DNA from: Hyphomicrobiales bacterium
GTDB lineage: Bacteria > Pseudomonadota > Alphaproteobacteria > Rhizobiales > Beijerinckiaceae
Length of the DNA: 61,593 nucleotides
Reading direction: 5' to 3'
Assembly: GCA_027488155.1 (NCBI GenBank)
Contig: JAIYCE010000044.1
Coordinates: 1-61,593 of the forward strand
In this document: positions 51,695-61,592 of the stretch, piece by piece
Position numbering within the stretch: position 1 is the first letter of the stretch
Layout: every line of letters begins with the position of its first letter
The notes under the pieces: generated by a model
Seen by the model: the letters and a program-made list of their open reading frames with translations, nothing else
Told to the model about the DNA's origin: nothing
The model's database searches: none
Made by a program: the position numbers and the translations under genes

Positions 51695-51734
51695 ATATCT
51701 GTCCTTTGGTTGAACTCGCTGAAAGTCGAAACCG

Positions 51735-52271
51735 ATGAAGTCGCATTATTCCGATCCGCCGCGCCGCCAGACACAGGCTCGTCATACGCTATCCGTCCTG
51801 GTCGATAACGAACCCGGCGTTCTGGCCCGCATTGCCGGTCTATTCTCCGGCCGCGGCTACAATATTGAGAGCCTGACTGTCTCCGAGACCGAGCATGAGA
51901 AGCATGTCTCGCGGATCACGATCGTGACCACAGGAACGGGGCAGGTGATTGAGCAGATCAAGAACCAGCTCGACCGTCTGGTGCCGGTACACAAGGTCAC
52001 GGACCTGACCGTCACGGGCGAGGCTGTCGAACGCGAGCTCGCGCTGGTGAAGGTTGCAGGCAAGGGCGACCAGAGGGTCGAGGCCATGCGACTTGCCTCG
52101 GCATTCGGCGCTCGGACGCTCGATGCGACTTTGACGTCCTTTGTCTTCGAACTGACCGGATCCAGTGAGGATGTTGATCGTTTCGTCCGTCTGATGGGCG
52201 TTTGCGGCCTGGTCGAAGTCTCTCGCACCGGGATTGCCGCCATGTCACGCGGGCCTGAGGGGATGATCTAA
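51735..52271 (+). CDS. ilvH: Acetolactate synthase small (regulatory) subunit
   Basis: The small subunit gives feedback inhibition by valine and boosts catalysis. The 178 aa protein has the ACT domain RHTLSVLVDNEPGVLARIAG and LFSGRGYNIESLTVSETE, and the C-terminal regulatory domain from about residue 90 (RELALVKVAGKG). The length fits the long IlvH form. It follows the GST-like gene, and ilvC starts 136 bases later behind a leader that contains short inverted repeats but no clear terminator. Confidence 0.95.
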   Translation: MKSHYSDPPRRQTQARHTLSVLVDNEPGVLARIAGLFSGRGYNIESLTVSETEHEKHVSRITIVTTGTGQVIEQIKNQLDRLVPVHKVTDLTVTGEAVERELALVKVAGKGDQRVEAMRLASAFGARTLDATLTSFVFELTGSSEDVDRFVRLMGVCGLVEVSRTGIAAMSRGPEGMI

Positions 52272-52371
52272 CGTCACCCGACCCTGCTCTCAGGGCAGGC
52301 CGGCCCCGCGCCGAACGCGGTCATCCTGTCTTCCTGCTTGATTCTCTTCACCGTCGCGCTTAAGCGCGTGA

Positions 52372-53427
<1,056 letters not shown>

Positions 53428-53444
53428 TCGCGCCGTTTTTCTTC

Positions 53445-53476
53445 AACGCCCCCGTCTCGCGACGGGGGCGTTTTTC
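53445..53476 (+). terminator. Intrinsic terminator after ilvC
   Basis: AACGCCCCCGTC pairs perfectly with GACGGGGGCGTT around TCGC and ends in TTTTTC. This is the end of the ilv operon. Confidence 0.93.
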
Positions 53477-53529
53477 TTTGTCGGTTCTACCTTCTTCACA
53501 CGATCCGCTCAGGGGGATAGACTTCCGCC

Positions 53530-54390
53530 ATGTCCGAATTGATCCTTTCCATCCAATCCCACGTCGCCTATGGCCATGTCGGCAACGATGCGGCCGTGTT
53601 CCCGCTGCAAAGGCTGGGTGCCGAAGTGATTGCCATTCACACCGTGCAATTCTCCAATCACACGGGTTATGGCGCATGGACGGGCGAGGTGTTCAACGCA
53701 GCGATGATCGCGGATCTCGTCCGCGGGGTTGAGGCGCGTGGGGTGCTGGGGCTCTGCGATGGCATTGTGTCTGGCTATATGGGTTCTGCCGATATCGGCG
53801 CGGCCATCCTCGATGCGGCACTCACCGTGCGTTCTGCCAATCCCGGCGCACTTTATTGTTGCGACCCGGTCATGGGCGATGTTGGCCGCGGCGTCTTCGT
53901 GCGGCCGGAGATCCCAGCAATGTTGCGTGATAAGGCGATGGTGGAAGCTGATATTGTGACGCCTAATCAGTTTGAATTGGCACTTTTGACGGGCCAAGAG
54001 GTTACCGATCATACCTCGCTCGTGACAGCAATTCAGGCGCTTCATCGGCTCGGGCCGAAGATCGTCATGGTGACATCGGTGCTGACGAATGAGACGCCGG
54101 AGGATGCAATCGATTGCATCGCATCGGATGGAAAGAAAATGTTCATCGTTCGTACACCGCGTCTGTCATTATCGATCAATGGCGCAGGTGATGCGATTAG
54201 CGCATTGTTTTTTCTCCATTGGCTCCGCGACCATAGCGTTAGCTCTGCACTGGCGCAGGCCGTCTCGGCGATCTACGGAATTCTCAAGCGAACGGAAGAC
54301 GAGGGATCACGCGAGATTCTTCTTATTCCGGCCCAAGAAGAGCTCGTTCACCCCAGCCATAAATTCAAAGCGGAAGCATTTTTGCCATGA
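53530..54390 (+). CDS. pdxY: Pyridoxal kinase PdxY
   Basis: PdxY phosphorylates pyridoxal to the cofactor PLP in vitamin B6 salvage. The 286 aa product is a ribokinase-fold enzyme with [20 protein letters not shown] at the N-terminus, [30 protein letters not shown] and the anion-hole/catalytic [16 protein letters not shown]. It begins a run of four tightly packed genes; the stop overlaps the next ATG (ATGA). PdxK or PdxY cannot be strictly separated, but HVAYGHVGN favours PdxY. Confidence 0.92.
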   Translation: MSELILSIQSHVAYGHVGNDAAVFPLQRLGAEVIAIHTVQFSNHTGYGAWTGEVFNAAMIADLVRGVEARGVLGLCDGIVSGYMGSADIGAAILDAALTVRSANPGALYCCDPVMGDVGRGVFVRPEIPAMLRDKAMVEADIVTPNQFELALLTGQEVTDHTSLVTAIQALHRLGPKIVMVTSVLTNETPEDAIDCIASDGKKMFIVRTPRLSLSINGAGDAISALFFLHWLRDHSVSSALAQAVSAIYGILKRTEDEGSREILLIPAQEELVHPSHKFKAEAFLP

Positions 54391-55499
54391 AGCTCAGGGT
54401 CGCGACGTTTAACATTGAGAATTTGTCGTCGCGATGGAAGTTTGCCGAGGTCAGTCGAGCAGAGGTTGCTGCCGCAATGTCATTGGCTGAATTTGCGCAA
54501 CCAAAAGATCGTGAGATTGCCGAGCGATCTATGGGGTTGACTGTCGAAGATGATAAGCGACAGATGACGGCGCTTGCGATCGCTGAAACGCGTGCCGATA
54601 TCATCGCTTTACAGGAAGTGGATTCGCTTCGCGTACTGGAAGCATTCTTCGCAAATTATGTTCACCGACTCGCGGATATTCGCTACGGGCATTTCAAACT
54701 CATTGCCGGTAATGATCGGCGCGGAATCGATGTTGCCTTTGCTGCGCGACGAAATCTAGCCGCTGCCGATAGTGTGACCGCTAAAAGCTATCGCGAAGCG
54801 ACGTTCGCCGATCTGGGCGTTTATGAGCAAGAGCTGGCTGAATTTGGGATTAAACCAAATGACCGTTTGTTCAATCGCGATTGTCTTGTCGTCACCGTTC
54901 CTGTGCATGGCACGTCTTTGAGCCTGTTCATCTGCCATTTGAAGTCGATGAGCAATGGCAAAGGTGGCGATGGGCGTGCTGCAACGCGGGTGCTGCGTCG
55001 GGCGGAGGCTCGTGGTGTAAGACGGATCATCGAAGAACAATTTGGTAGCGGCTTTCGTGATGCGCCTTGGATCATTGCGGGAGATCTCAACGATTATCGA
55101 CTTCGGTTGCGGCGTGCTGGAACAATCGAGGACGCATCGCCAAGCGGGATTGATGTTTTATTTGATAAATTTGCATTCAATCCAGTCGATTCCTTGCCCG
55201 AGCATGAACGCTGGACGCATTATCACCGCGCTTGGTCGGTCGAAGAGGAGCGCATCATGGAGGAGCATGTGCAACTCGATTATCTGCTGGTCTCACCAGC
55301 GTTGAAGGAACGCGTTCGGGACGTCTCTATCATTCGTCGTGGGTTACCTTATCGTGTGCCTCTCGATCCACGCGATACTGATCGCAGCATTCCGACCTTG
55401 GCAAGCAAGGGCGACCGCTATCCGCGCGTTGGCTGGGATCGCCCTAAGGCTAGCGATCATTGTCCTGTCGTGATCGAAATCGATCTTCATACGAGGTGA
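54387..55499 (+). CDS. Endonuclease/exonuclease/phosphatase (EEP) family protein
   Basis: The product is a metal-dependent phosphoesterase of the DNase I-like EEP superfamily; the substrate is unknown. The 370 aa protein shows the whole active-site set: ATFNIENL at the start, DIIALQEVDSL with metal Glu, FICHLKSMSNG, WIIAGDLNDYR, QLDYLLVS and KASDHCPVVIEI with the catalytic His. No signal peptide is visible, so a cytoplasmic location is likely. It is coupled to pdxY, and PhzF starts four bases after its stop. Confidence 0.82.
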   Translation: MKLRVATFNIENLSSRWKFAEVSRAEVAAAMSLAEFAQPKDREIAERSMGLTVEDDKRQMTALAIAETRADIIALQEVDSLRVLEAFFANYVHRLADIRYGHFKLIAGNDRRGIDVAFAARRNLAAADSVTAKSYREATFADLGVYEQELAEFGIKPNDRLFNRDCLVVTVPVHGTSLSLFICHLKSMSNGKGGDGRAATRVLRRAEARGVRRIIEEQFGSGFRDAPWIIAGDLNDYRLRLRRAGTIEDASPSGIDVLFDKFAFNPVDSLPEHERWTHYHRAWSVEEERIMEEHVQLDYLLVSPALKERVRDVSIIRRGLPYRVPLDPRDTDRSIPTLASKGDRYPRVGWDRPKASDHCPVVIEIDLHTR

Positions 55500-55503
55500 T
55501 ACA

Positions 55504-56400
55504 ATGAAACGGCCTTTTGTGACGCTCGACGTTTTCACCGAACAGAAATTTGCAGGCAATCCGCTCGCCGTTGTCTTTGAAGCCGATGGGCTTTCGGATG
55601 CTGCCATGCAGACGATCGCACGCGAATTCAACCTGTCAGAGACCGTGTTTGTGCAACGCCCGGCCGATCCAGCGCGTCGGGCCGATCTACGGATTTTTAC
55701 GCCTGCGCGGGAATTGCCTTTTGCTGGGCACCCCACGGTGGGTGCTGCGGTCGCTATTGCCCTGCACGATGGTGCAAAGGGCGAGGTGGATTTCGTGTTA
55801 GGCGAGAAGGTTGGTCCGGTCCCATGCCGCGTCAGTGTTGCGAGCCATGAATTGGGGCACGCACAATTCGATCTGCCGCGGTTGCCCGAGCGTGTGGGTG
55901 ATGCGCCTCCGCTTACGATCATGGCGGCGGCGTTGCGCGTGCCGGACAGTGCCATTGGTTATGGCGTGCATCAAGCGGCCCTCTATTCCGCTGGCAATCC
56001 GTTCACGATGATACCGCTCAAGACGCGCACACATGTCGATACAGCCGTGCTTGATCGCGATGCTTTTGCCAAGATGGAGCAGGGCGACGCGAAGAATGCG
56101 TTTTTCTATTGCGCCGAGCCAACCGAAGCGATGCATCATTTCTATGCGCGGATGTTTGCGCCTTCGCTTGGTGTTGGCGAAGATCCCGCAACGGGATCGG
56201 CGGTCGCCGCTTTTGCTGGCGTGATTATGGATTTCGAAAAGCCCGGCGATGGCATTCATCATTTTGGCATTGAGCAGGGATACAGAATGGGTCGTCCCTC
56301 GCAGATTGCGTTGACCTTGCATGTGGCAGGTGGGCTTTTGACGAAGGCCTCGATCGGTGGCGGTGCTGTCGTCGTGATGGCAGGTGCGCTCGACGCATGA
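55504..56400 (+). CDS. PhzF-family isomerase/epimerase-like protein
   Basis: Members of this fold act as isomerases, such as the PhzF enzyme of phenazine synthesis, but most are of unknown function. The 298 aa product has the typical start FVTLDVFTEQKFAGNPLAVV, NLSETVFVQ with the probable catalytic Glu, the conserved RIFTPARELPFAGHPTVGAA and the second-half GEDPATGSAVAAFAG, plus EQGYRMGRPS. No other phenazine genes are present, so phenazine synthesis is not suggested. The stop overlaps the Nudix gene (ATGA). Confidence 0.86.
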   Translation: MKRPFVTLDVFTEQKFAGNPLAVVFEADGLSDAAMQTIAREFNLSETVFVQRPADPARRADLRIFTPARELPFAGHPTVGAAVAIALHDGAKGEVDFVLGEKVGPVPCRVSVASHELGHAQFDLPRLPERVGDAPPLTIMAAALRVPDSAIGYGVHQAALYSAGNPFTMIPLKTRTHVDTAVLDRDAFAKMEQGDAKNAFFYCAEPTEAMHHFYARMFAPSLGVGEDPATGSAVAAFAGVIMDFEKPGDGIHHFGIEQGYRMGRPSQIALTLHVAGGLLTKASIGGGAVVVMAGALDA

Positions 56401-57101
56401 GTCTTATCCCGCTGCGTGCGACGGAACTTGTTGTCGATCATAGGCCATGGGAATGGGCCGTGCGCGAACAGGCGCGCATTGCTGCCCATTGGGCAGCGCA
56501 AGCGAAAGGCAATTCAACTTTATTCGACGGTCGCGTGCTGGTGGCTTGGCATTATGAGATTGTAGATGATGTGCTGCGCGGTTCCTGTCTCGAAACAGAT
56601 TTCTCGAAGTTTCTAGCTTGGCGCGATTTCGGTTTTCCCGACACCAGCATCGTCAACATTTTTGCTATGGCAGCGTTGCGTGCCGAGGATGGTGCTTACC
56701 TGATGGGCGTGATGGGCCAACACACTGCCAATCCAGGCAGGATCTATTTTCCGGCCGGCACGCCCGATCCAAATGACGTGGTGGATGGAAGCGTCGATCT
56801 TGCCGGTTCCGTCATCCGTGAATTGATGGAAGAGACTGGGCTTGGCACCGGCGATGTCACGATCGGCACAGGTTTCACCGCCATCAGGCGCGGGCCGAAG
56901 CTCGCCGTGATGCGGGATGTCACCGTTCGCGGTTCAGCCGATGAGGTGCGTGCGCGTGTGCGCGGCAATCTTGCTGGGTTGGCTGAGGATGAGCTCGACG
57001 ATCTCTTCATCGTGCGCGGGCCGGGAGATCTCGACCCGGCACGCATGCCCGATTTCATTGTTGATTTTCTATCCGAGCGATTTCGTCAGGATGCTGGATA
57101 A
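56397..57101 (+). CDS. Nudix hydrolase-like protein with a degenerate Nudix box
   Basis: The 234 aa protein has RELMEETGLG at about residue 141, the core of the Nudix box that binds magnesium in nucleoside diphosphate-X hydrolases. The first half of the box (normally G-x5-E before the seven-residue spacer) is altered here to D and V and preceded by an insertion (PAGTPDPNDVVDGS). Whether it is active is therefore uncertain. An N-terminal domain of about 100 residues precedes it. It is coupled to phzF and converges on the lipoprotein gene with a 16-base overlap. Confidence 0.78.
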   Translation: MSLIPLRATELVVDHRPWEWAVREQARIAAHWAAQAKGNSTLFDGRVLVAWHYEIVDDVLRGSCLETDFSKFLAWRDFGFPDTSIVNIFAMAALRAEDGAYLMGVMGQHTANPGRIYFPAGTPDPNDVVDGSVDLAGSVIRELMEETGLGTGDVTIGTGFTAIRRGPKLAVMRDVTVRGSADEVRARVRGNLAGLAEDELDDLFIVRGPGDLDPARMPDFIVDFLSERFRQDAG

Positions 57102-57421
57102 CCATATTTCTTGCGGATGGTTGTGACCATGGAGGTCGCCTCCGCACTGCGGCCCGCGGTGCAAGCAGCCTGCGCTTTCGAAAGATCGGCCGTTACAGAG
57201 TCGCGGACGCTCTGCGTCGTGTGTCCCGTTGCCAGATCATTGTCGATCAGGGCCTGAAAGCGCGCAACATCACCCTGACAACCCGGTGCGTCAGGCAGAC
57301 GGAAATTCGAGGGCGAAACGCCGGCGGGTGCGTTTTGATAGGACACTTGGGACGGGGGCGTGTTGCAGCCTGCCAGAAAAGCGAGGGGCACGGCGGCGAG
57401 GGCCAAATGAACGAACTTCAT
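57086..57421 (-). CDS. Small lipoprotein of unknown function
   Basis: This 111 aa product starts at ATG 57421 behind AGGGAGAGA on the minus strand. The signal sequence MKFVHLALAAVPLAFLAGC has a lipobox LAGC, with Cys19 the lipidated residue. The mature part has a second Cys pair (PGCQGDVAR and QAACTAGR) and a mostly helical body ending KKYGYPAS. I do not recognise a family. The gene overlaps the convergent Nudix gene end. Four 16-bp repeats lie just upstream of its ribosome site. Confidence 0.75.
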   Translation of the reverse strand: MKFVHLALAAVPLAFLAGCNTPPSQVSYQNAPAGVSPSNFRLPDAPGCQGDVARFQALIDNDLATGHTTQSVRDSVTADLSKAQAACTAGRSAEATSMVTTIRKKYGYPAS

Positions 57422-57465
57422 ACGAATCTCTCCCTTTCGCCAGATTGTGCCGTAATGTGGGTGGC

Positions 57466-57529
57466 CTTGCCAGATGCCAGTCTTGCCAGATGCCAGTCTT
57501 GCCAGATGCGAGTCTTGCAAGATGCTTGG
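57466..57529. repeat. Tandem 16-bp repeat, four units
   Basis: The unit CTTGCCAGATGCCAGT is repeated at 57466, 57482, 57498 and 57514; the last two copies have diverged. It lies 45 bases upstream of the lipoprotein gene start, in the shared intergenic region before the leuA leader. It could be a short tandem repeat that varies in number. Confidence 0.85.
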
Positions 57530-57572
57530 CGCTCCGGTAGTTTGTTGTGGTACCGAAGGGCGTCCCGCCCCG

Positions 57573-57695
57573 ATGGAGTGTGCCTTGGCCTTCTGCGCCG
57601 CCTCAGACCGCCTGATCTTGACGGAGACCCTCGCGGTCCGTCCGGCGGATGCGCGCGCGCTTCTTCTCGGCCTCCTGCTCCTTAGCCGCCCCTGA
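57573..57695 (+). CDS. leuA leader peptide (Leu-rich end)
   Basis: A 40-codon frame from ATG 57573 ends ALLLGLLLLSRP then TGA, with seven Leu codons packed together just before the stop. A hairpin with a T-rich tail follows immediately before leuA. This fits a leucine-sensing attenuator leader. The start is uncertain: an in-frame TTG at 57618 would give a shorter 25-codon peptide. AAGGG lies upstream of the ATG. No other coding features are seen here. Confidence 0.65.
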   Translation: MECALAFCAASDRLILTETLAVRPADARALLLGLLLLSRP

Positions 57696-57728
57696 GGGCC
57701 GGCCGGGCCATGCCTGGGCGCTCAGGGG
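57689..57728 (+). promoter_or_regulatory. Long-range inverted repeat in the leuA leader
   Basis: CCCCTGAG (57689-57696) overlaps the leader stop codon and is repeated inversely as CTCAGGGG (57721-57728). It could form an alternative, ribosome-controlled structure before the attenuator terminator, but this is inferred. Confidence 0.4.
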
Positions 57729-57756
57729 ACCAGACGACAGCGCTTCCCATCATCCT

Positions 57757-57786
57757 GCGCCGCTTTCGCTAGTGGCGCCTTTGTTT
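57757..57786 (+). terminator. leuA attenuator terminator
   Basis: GCGCCGC (57757-57763) pairs with GTGGCGC (57772-57778; one G-T pair), followed by CTTTGTTT. It ends three bases before the leuA ribosome site AAGGAAA, so it controls entry into leuA. Confidence 0.6.
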
Positions 57787-57799
57787 CAAGGAAATTCCC

Positions 57800-59365
57800 A
57801 TGTCCAAGGACCGCGTCCTGATTTTCGACACCACGTTGCGCGATGGCGAGCAATGCCCTGGCGCGTCCATGACGCTCGAAGAGAAGCTGCAAGTTGCCGA
57901 ACTGCTCGATGAGATGGGCGTCGACATCATCGAGGCCGGGTTCCCAATCGCTTCCAATGGGGATTTCGAGAGCGTCTCGGAGATCGCCAAGCGTGTGAAG
58001 CGTGCCACCGTGTGCGGCCTTGCCCGTGCCGGGCAGAAGGACATCGATCGCGCCGGTGAGGCTGTGCGCCATGCTAAGAACCCGCGCATCCATACCTTCA
58101 TCTCCACCTCACCGGTGCACATGAAATACAAGCTCCAGATGGAGCCTGAAAAAGTGCTCGAGATGGTCACACAATCGGTCGCGCGCGCACGCAATCTCGT
58201 GCCTGACGTCGAATGGTCGGCGGAAGATGGGACGCGCACCGAGCATGATTTTCTCTGCCGCGTTGTGGAAGCGGCGATCAAGGCCGGTGCGACCACGATC
58301 AATATTCCCGATACGGTAGGCTACACCGTGCCTGAAGAATATCGCGCTTTGTTCGAAATGTTACGCAACCGCGTGCCGAATGCCGACAAGGCCATCTTCT
58401 CCGTTCATTGCCACAATGATCTTGGCATGGCGGTGGCCAATTCGCTCGCCGGCCTGCAGGGCGGTGCTCGCCAGATAGAATGTACGCTCAATGGCATTGG
58501 TGAGCGCGCCGGCAATGCGGCCCTTGAAGAGGCTGTTATGGCGATCAAAACGCGCGGCGATGTGCTCAATTTCGAAACCGGCATCGACACGACCATGCTG
58601 ATGCGGGCCTCGAAGCTGGTCTCGGCGGTCACTTCGTTCCCTGTTCAGTACAATAAGGCGATCGTGGGCCGGAACGCATTCGCGCATGAGAGCGGCATCC
58701 ATCAGGATGGTATGCTGAAGAACAACCAGACCTACGAGATCATGACGCCGGAATCGGTTGGCGTCTCCAAGACCTCGCTGGTGATGGGCAAGCATTCGGG
58801 CCGCCACGCCTTCCGCGAGAAGTTGAAAGAGCTTGGCTATGAGCTCGGCGAAAATGCGCTTGAAGATGTATTCAGGCGGTTCAAGGATCTCGCCGATCGT
58901 AAGAAGCATGTTTATGACGAAGACATCGAAGCGCTCGTCGATGAAGGGCTGCACACTGAAGAAGACCGCATCAAGCTGGTTGCTCTGACCGTGATTGCCG
59001 GCACGCAAGGGCCGCAGCTCGCCACGCTGACGCTCGACGTCGACGGCGTGCACCGCACGGTGCAATCCTCCGGCAATGGTCCTGTCGACGCGACATTCGC
59101 CGCCATCAAGGCGCTCCTGCCGCATGAAGCAAAGCTCGAGCTCTACCAAGTCCATGCTGTGACCGAGGGCACCGATGCCCAAGCGGAGGTTTCCGTGCGG
59201 CTCGGCGAAGAGGGCAGCTCGGTGACGGCGCGTGCCGCCGACCCCGATACGCTCGCCGCCTCCGCCCGTGCCTATCTCTCGGCGCTCAACAAGCTGATGC
59301 AGAGGGCGGCTCGCGGCGGCCATGAGCGCCGTCTGCATTCGACCGCTCCATTGGGTGGAGTTTGA
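57800..59365 (+). CDS. leuA: 2-isopropylmalate synthase LeuA
   Basis: LeuA condenses acetyl-CoA with 2-oxoisovalerate, the first committed step of leucine synthesis. The 521 aa protein has the N-terminal TIM-barrel motif [17 protein letters not shown], metal-site [44 protein letters not shown], and the C-terminal LeuA regulatory domain (from about residue 385), which binds leucine for feedback inhibition. ATG 57800 follows AAGGAAA. A strong terminator follows its stop after 47 bases. Confidence 0.97.
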   Translation: MSKDRVLIFDTTLRDGEQCPGASMTLEEKLQVAELLDEMGVDIIEAGFPIASNGDFESVSEIAKRVKRATVCGLARAGQKDIDRAGEAVRHAKNPRIHTFISTSPVHMKYKLQMEPEKVLEMVTQSVARARNLVPDVEWSAEDGTRTEHDFLCRVVEAAIKAGATTINIPDTVGYTVPEEYRALFEMLRNRVPNADKAIFSVHCHNDLGMAVANSLAGLQGGARQIECTLNGIGERAGNAALEEAVMAIKTRGDVLNFETGIDTTMLMRASKLVSAVTSFPVQYNKAIVGRNAFAHESGIHQDGMLKNNQTYEIMTPESVGVSKTSLVMGKHSGRHAFREKLKELGYELGENALEDVFRRFKDLADRKKHVYDEDIEALVDEGLHTEEDRIKLVALTVIAGTQGPQLATLTLDVDGVHRTVQSSGNGPVDATFAAIKALLPHEAKLELYQVHAVTEGTDAQAEVSVRLGEEGSSVTARAADPDTLAASARAYLSALNKLMQRAARGGHERRLHSTAPLGGV

Positions 59366-59412
59366 TGCACTTCGGCTGTTGACCAGCCTTGGAGCGCTTC
59401 TAGAGCCTCTTC

Positions 59413-59440
59413 AAAGCCCGCGCCTCGGCGCGGGCTTTTT
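59413..59440 (+). terminator. Intrinsic terminator after leuA
   Basis: AAAGCCCGCG pairs with CGCGGGCTTT around CCTCGG, followed by TT. It ends the leuA transcript. Confidence 0.9.
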
Positions 59441-59815
59441 GTATCGCGCCGGCCTTTGGGACGTATCGCCTGAATCGAGCCTGCTGCCATCCTGATGCCG
59501 TATGGCAATGTGGATGCTGAGGCGGTGTGCGCGCTGCCCTTTTTGCGAGCCTCTCACGCGCCGCCGGCGCTGCACCGCCCGCGCGGCTGGAGCGTTAGAG
59601 AAAGGGCCGGCCAGCGAGGGCAATTTTGCACTGTTGGCATGCCTGACCAATTGTGAGTCGCCCCTTTGCCTTATAGCTGTTCGACGTGGATTTTCCCGTT
59701 GAGCTGAGCGATTTCGGCTGGACAGGCGAGGGCCCCTGCGTTAATCACCGGCTCGCAAGCGGGTGGGCTTTCAAAGCTCGGTCTTTTTGGAGATCTCCAG
59801 CCCCTAGCTTTCGAT
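59441..59815. other. Non-coding stretch before tRNA-Lys
   Basis: I see no convincing gene in these 375 bases. Short open frames lack ribosome sites and family features. The region probably carries the tRNA promoter, but no clear -35 and -10 pair is seen. Confidence 0.5.
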
Positions 59816-59891
<76 letters not shown>

Positions 59892-59934
59892 TCGAAAGCA
59901 AATAAAATCAAATACTTAGACCATGTCTGATTTT

Positions 59935-59959
59935 GACCCCAAAACACCGTTTTGGGGTC
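59935..59959. repeat. Perfect 10-bp palindrome beside tRNA-Lys
   Basis: GACCCCAAAA and TTTTGGGGTC are exact inverted repeats around CACCG. It lies 43 bases beyond the tRNA and 74 bases before the integrase stop. No T run follows on either strand, so a recombination or protein-binding role is as likely as termination. Confidence 0.7.
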
Positions 59960-59978
59960 CGTAAGTTTTCCGTAAGTT
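59958..59978. repeat. Short direct repeat TCCGTAAGTT
   Basis: The decamer TCCGTAAGTT occurs at 59958 and 59969, with an 11-base period, adjoining the palindrome. Arm-type integrase sites often appear as short direct repeats, but a core site was not found. Confidence 0.55.
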
Positions 59979-60033
59979 CGGCGCTGCATTTGAGGGCATT
60001 TTGAGCCCTTTTCGATATGCGGTTTTTGCATAC

Positions 60034-61110
60034 CTAGCGTTTGATGCGCAGTTTTTGCAGCCCTGCGACAAAGGCGCGGTGAGCCTGATTCTGCTCGGCA
60101 TGTTGGTAGTAGCGTTCTGTTGTTTGGAACGAGCGATGGCCGAGAATACGGGCGCTCACGCGGACTTGAGCGGGGTCTTCAATCGCCAAGGTCGTGGCCG
60201 CAGAATCGCGGAAGCGGTGGGGGTTCACGCCTTGGCCAAAGGCCGCCTTCGTCCGCAGGCGGATCTGCTGGTAGATCGACATTTGGGTCTGCGGCGAGCC
60301 TTCGGACGAGACCCATAGTCGGTCACCGACAGGTGACGCCCATCGTCCAGTCTGCGCCATCAGAACTGGTCGATGAACGCTGAGATAGGTCTCGAGCGCT
60401 GTCAGGAGTTCGTCCGGCCATGCACGCTCAAAACGTTGGTGGCTTTTTGTCTCGTCGGCCGAGAGCAGGAGAAACCAACTGCCCTGCTCACACATGAGGC
60501 TTTGGCCCAATGTGAGCTCCGTGAGGTTCTTGCGGCGTAATGGCCGAAGGGCGAGGAACGCGATAATGAGACCATCGCGGAACTGGAGTGCTTGCAGTCT
60601 CGGCGTGGACAACGCTGTCGCGCTTTGCATGAGCGAACAGCCAAGTGAAAATAATTCGTCACTTGGGATGATCTTGTCGCGCTTCGATCGGACGGGTTTT
60701 GCGACCGTCCGAAGTTTCGCTTCAATCTTGCGAATAAAACCAAACGCCCCTGCCGGAACGATCGTTGTCGCCATCGTATGCAGCTCTTGTAGACGGTTCA
60801 TGACGGTTTGGTCGCCATTTCCGCAAGCGCGCAGTTCGGCCACATAGGCGCTGACCGTCTCAGGCGTGATCCGGGTGCCTGCTTCTTCCACGAAGAGTTC
60901 AGGGCGCGAACGCGCGAGAAAGCTCAGCCAACGGCCATAACCCTTTTCAACTTTGGCATTGCTGATCGGGCGTAAATGTGAGCGGTCGGCCACGTCAGCA
61001 AATGGATCAGAGGCTGACAGTGATGCCAGCCATTGTTCACGATCCTTCTCTGGCCAACGCTCAATCCGGAGCAGGGCTACTTTGGCTATCTTATGGTCCG
61101 ACTTGGCCAT
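60034..61110 (-). CDS. Tyrosine recombinase/integrase (358 aa)
   Basis: This is a site-specific DNA recombinase of the tyrosine (phage integrase) class. An N-terminal core-binding-like domain (about residues 45-150) is followed by the catalytic domain. Candidate active-site residues are Arg in ALRPLRRKNL, the H-x-x-R box NPHRFRDSAAT, His in ILGHRSFQTT and the nucleophile Tyr in TERYYQHAE, so it looks functional. Its ATG overlaps the stop of the upstream recombinase (TGATG). It reads toward tRNA-Lys, as integrases of tRNA-targeting elements often do. Confidence 0.9.
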   Translation of the reverse strand: MAKSDHKIAKVALLRIERWPEKDREQWLASLSASDPFADVADRSHLRPISNAKVEKGYGRWLSFLARSRPELFVEEAGTRITPETVSAYVAELRACGNGDQTVMNRLQELHTMATTIVPAGAFGFIRKIEAKLRTVAKPVRSKRDKIIPSDELFSLGCSLMQSATALSTPRLQALQFRDGLIIAFLALRPLRRKNLTELTLGQSLMCEQGSWFLLLSADETKSHQRFERAWPDELLTALETYLSVHRPVLMAQTGRWASPVGDRLWVSSEGSPQTQMSIYQQIRLRTKAAFGQGVNPHRFRDSAATTLAIEDPAQVRVSARILGHRSFQTTERYYQHAEQNQAHRAFVAGLQKLRIKR

Positions 61111-61592
61111 CAGCGTTTGGTGCGCCGCTGCGTAACATGGGCCTGATGCCGATCGCGCAAATCATAAACAAGTTGATCAAAATGGGCTTGCGCGGATTTG
61201 GTCTCCGCGCCGCTATAGGCTGAGACCGTTGTGTTCAGGCTTTTGTGGCCCAAGATTAGGCGCATCACCTGATATCCACCTGGGTTCTCATTCAAATAGA
61301 TATACGCCATCGCATGGCGGAAGAGATGCGGATTCATCGTGAGGCCTGTATACGCCTTCACCGTTTTTGCGATCTGCAGTGACAACGTATTCTTTGATTT
61401 GGCTGACAGGCCATCGTTTCCGATAAATAGATAATCGCTAGGGCCTTTCAGCCGTTGAGGCCGGATATCCGTTAGATACCAGTCAATCAGCCGAGATGTT
61501 TCATCAGGCAAGTTGAATTGCAGACGATTGTTGTTCTTCACCTCATCCTGCGCATAGGTGAGGATATAGCGGTTCCGATATTTTTTGAGATT
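61110..61592 (-). CDS. Second tyrosine recombinase, C-terminal part (5' end outside window)
   Basis: The frame is open to the right window edge, so only about 160 residues are seen. They belong to the catalytic domain: the H-x-x-R box NPHLFRHAMAYIYLN, LGHKSLNTTVSAYSG with the probable nucleophile Tyr, and an upstream DEVKNNNRLQFNLPDETSR segment. It is distinct in sequence from the downstream recombinase (60034-61110) and is translationally coupled to it. An earlier GTG at 61541 is an internal codon, not the real start. Confidence 0.85.
   Translation of the reverse strand, partial: NLKKYRNRYILTYAQDEVKNNNRLQFNLPDETSRLIDWYLTDIRPQRLKGPSDYLFIGNDGLSAKSKNTLSLQIAKTVKAYTGLTMNPHLFRHAMAYIYLNENPGGYQVMRLILGHKSLNTTVSAYSGAETKSAQAHFDQLVYDLRDRHQAHVTQRRTKR

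Noticed and set aside
55504-56400. Phenazine biosynthesis
   Set aside because: Only a PhzF-like protein is present; no other phz genes occur nearby and the family is broad.
58361-59338. 325-codon open frame antisense to leuA
   Set aside because: leuA is complete with intact motifs and the reverse frame shows no homology features.
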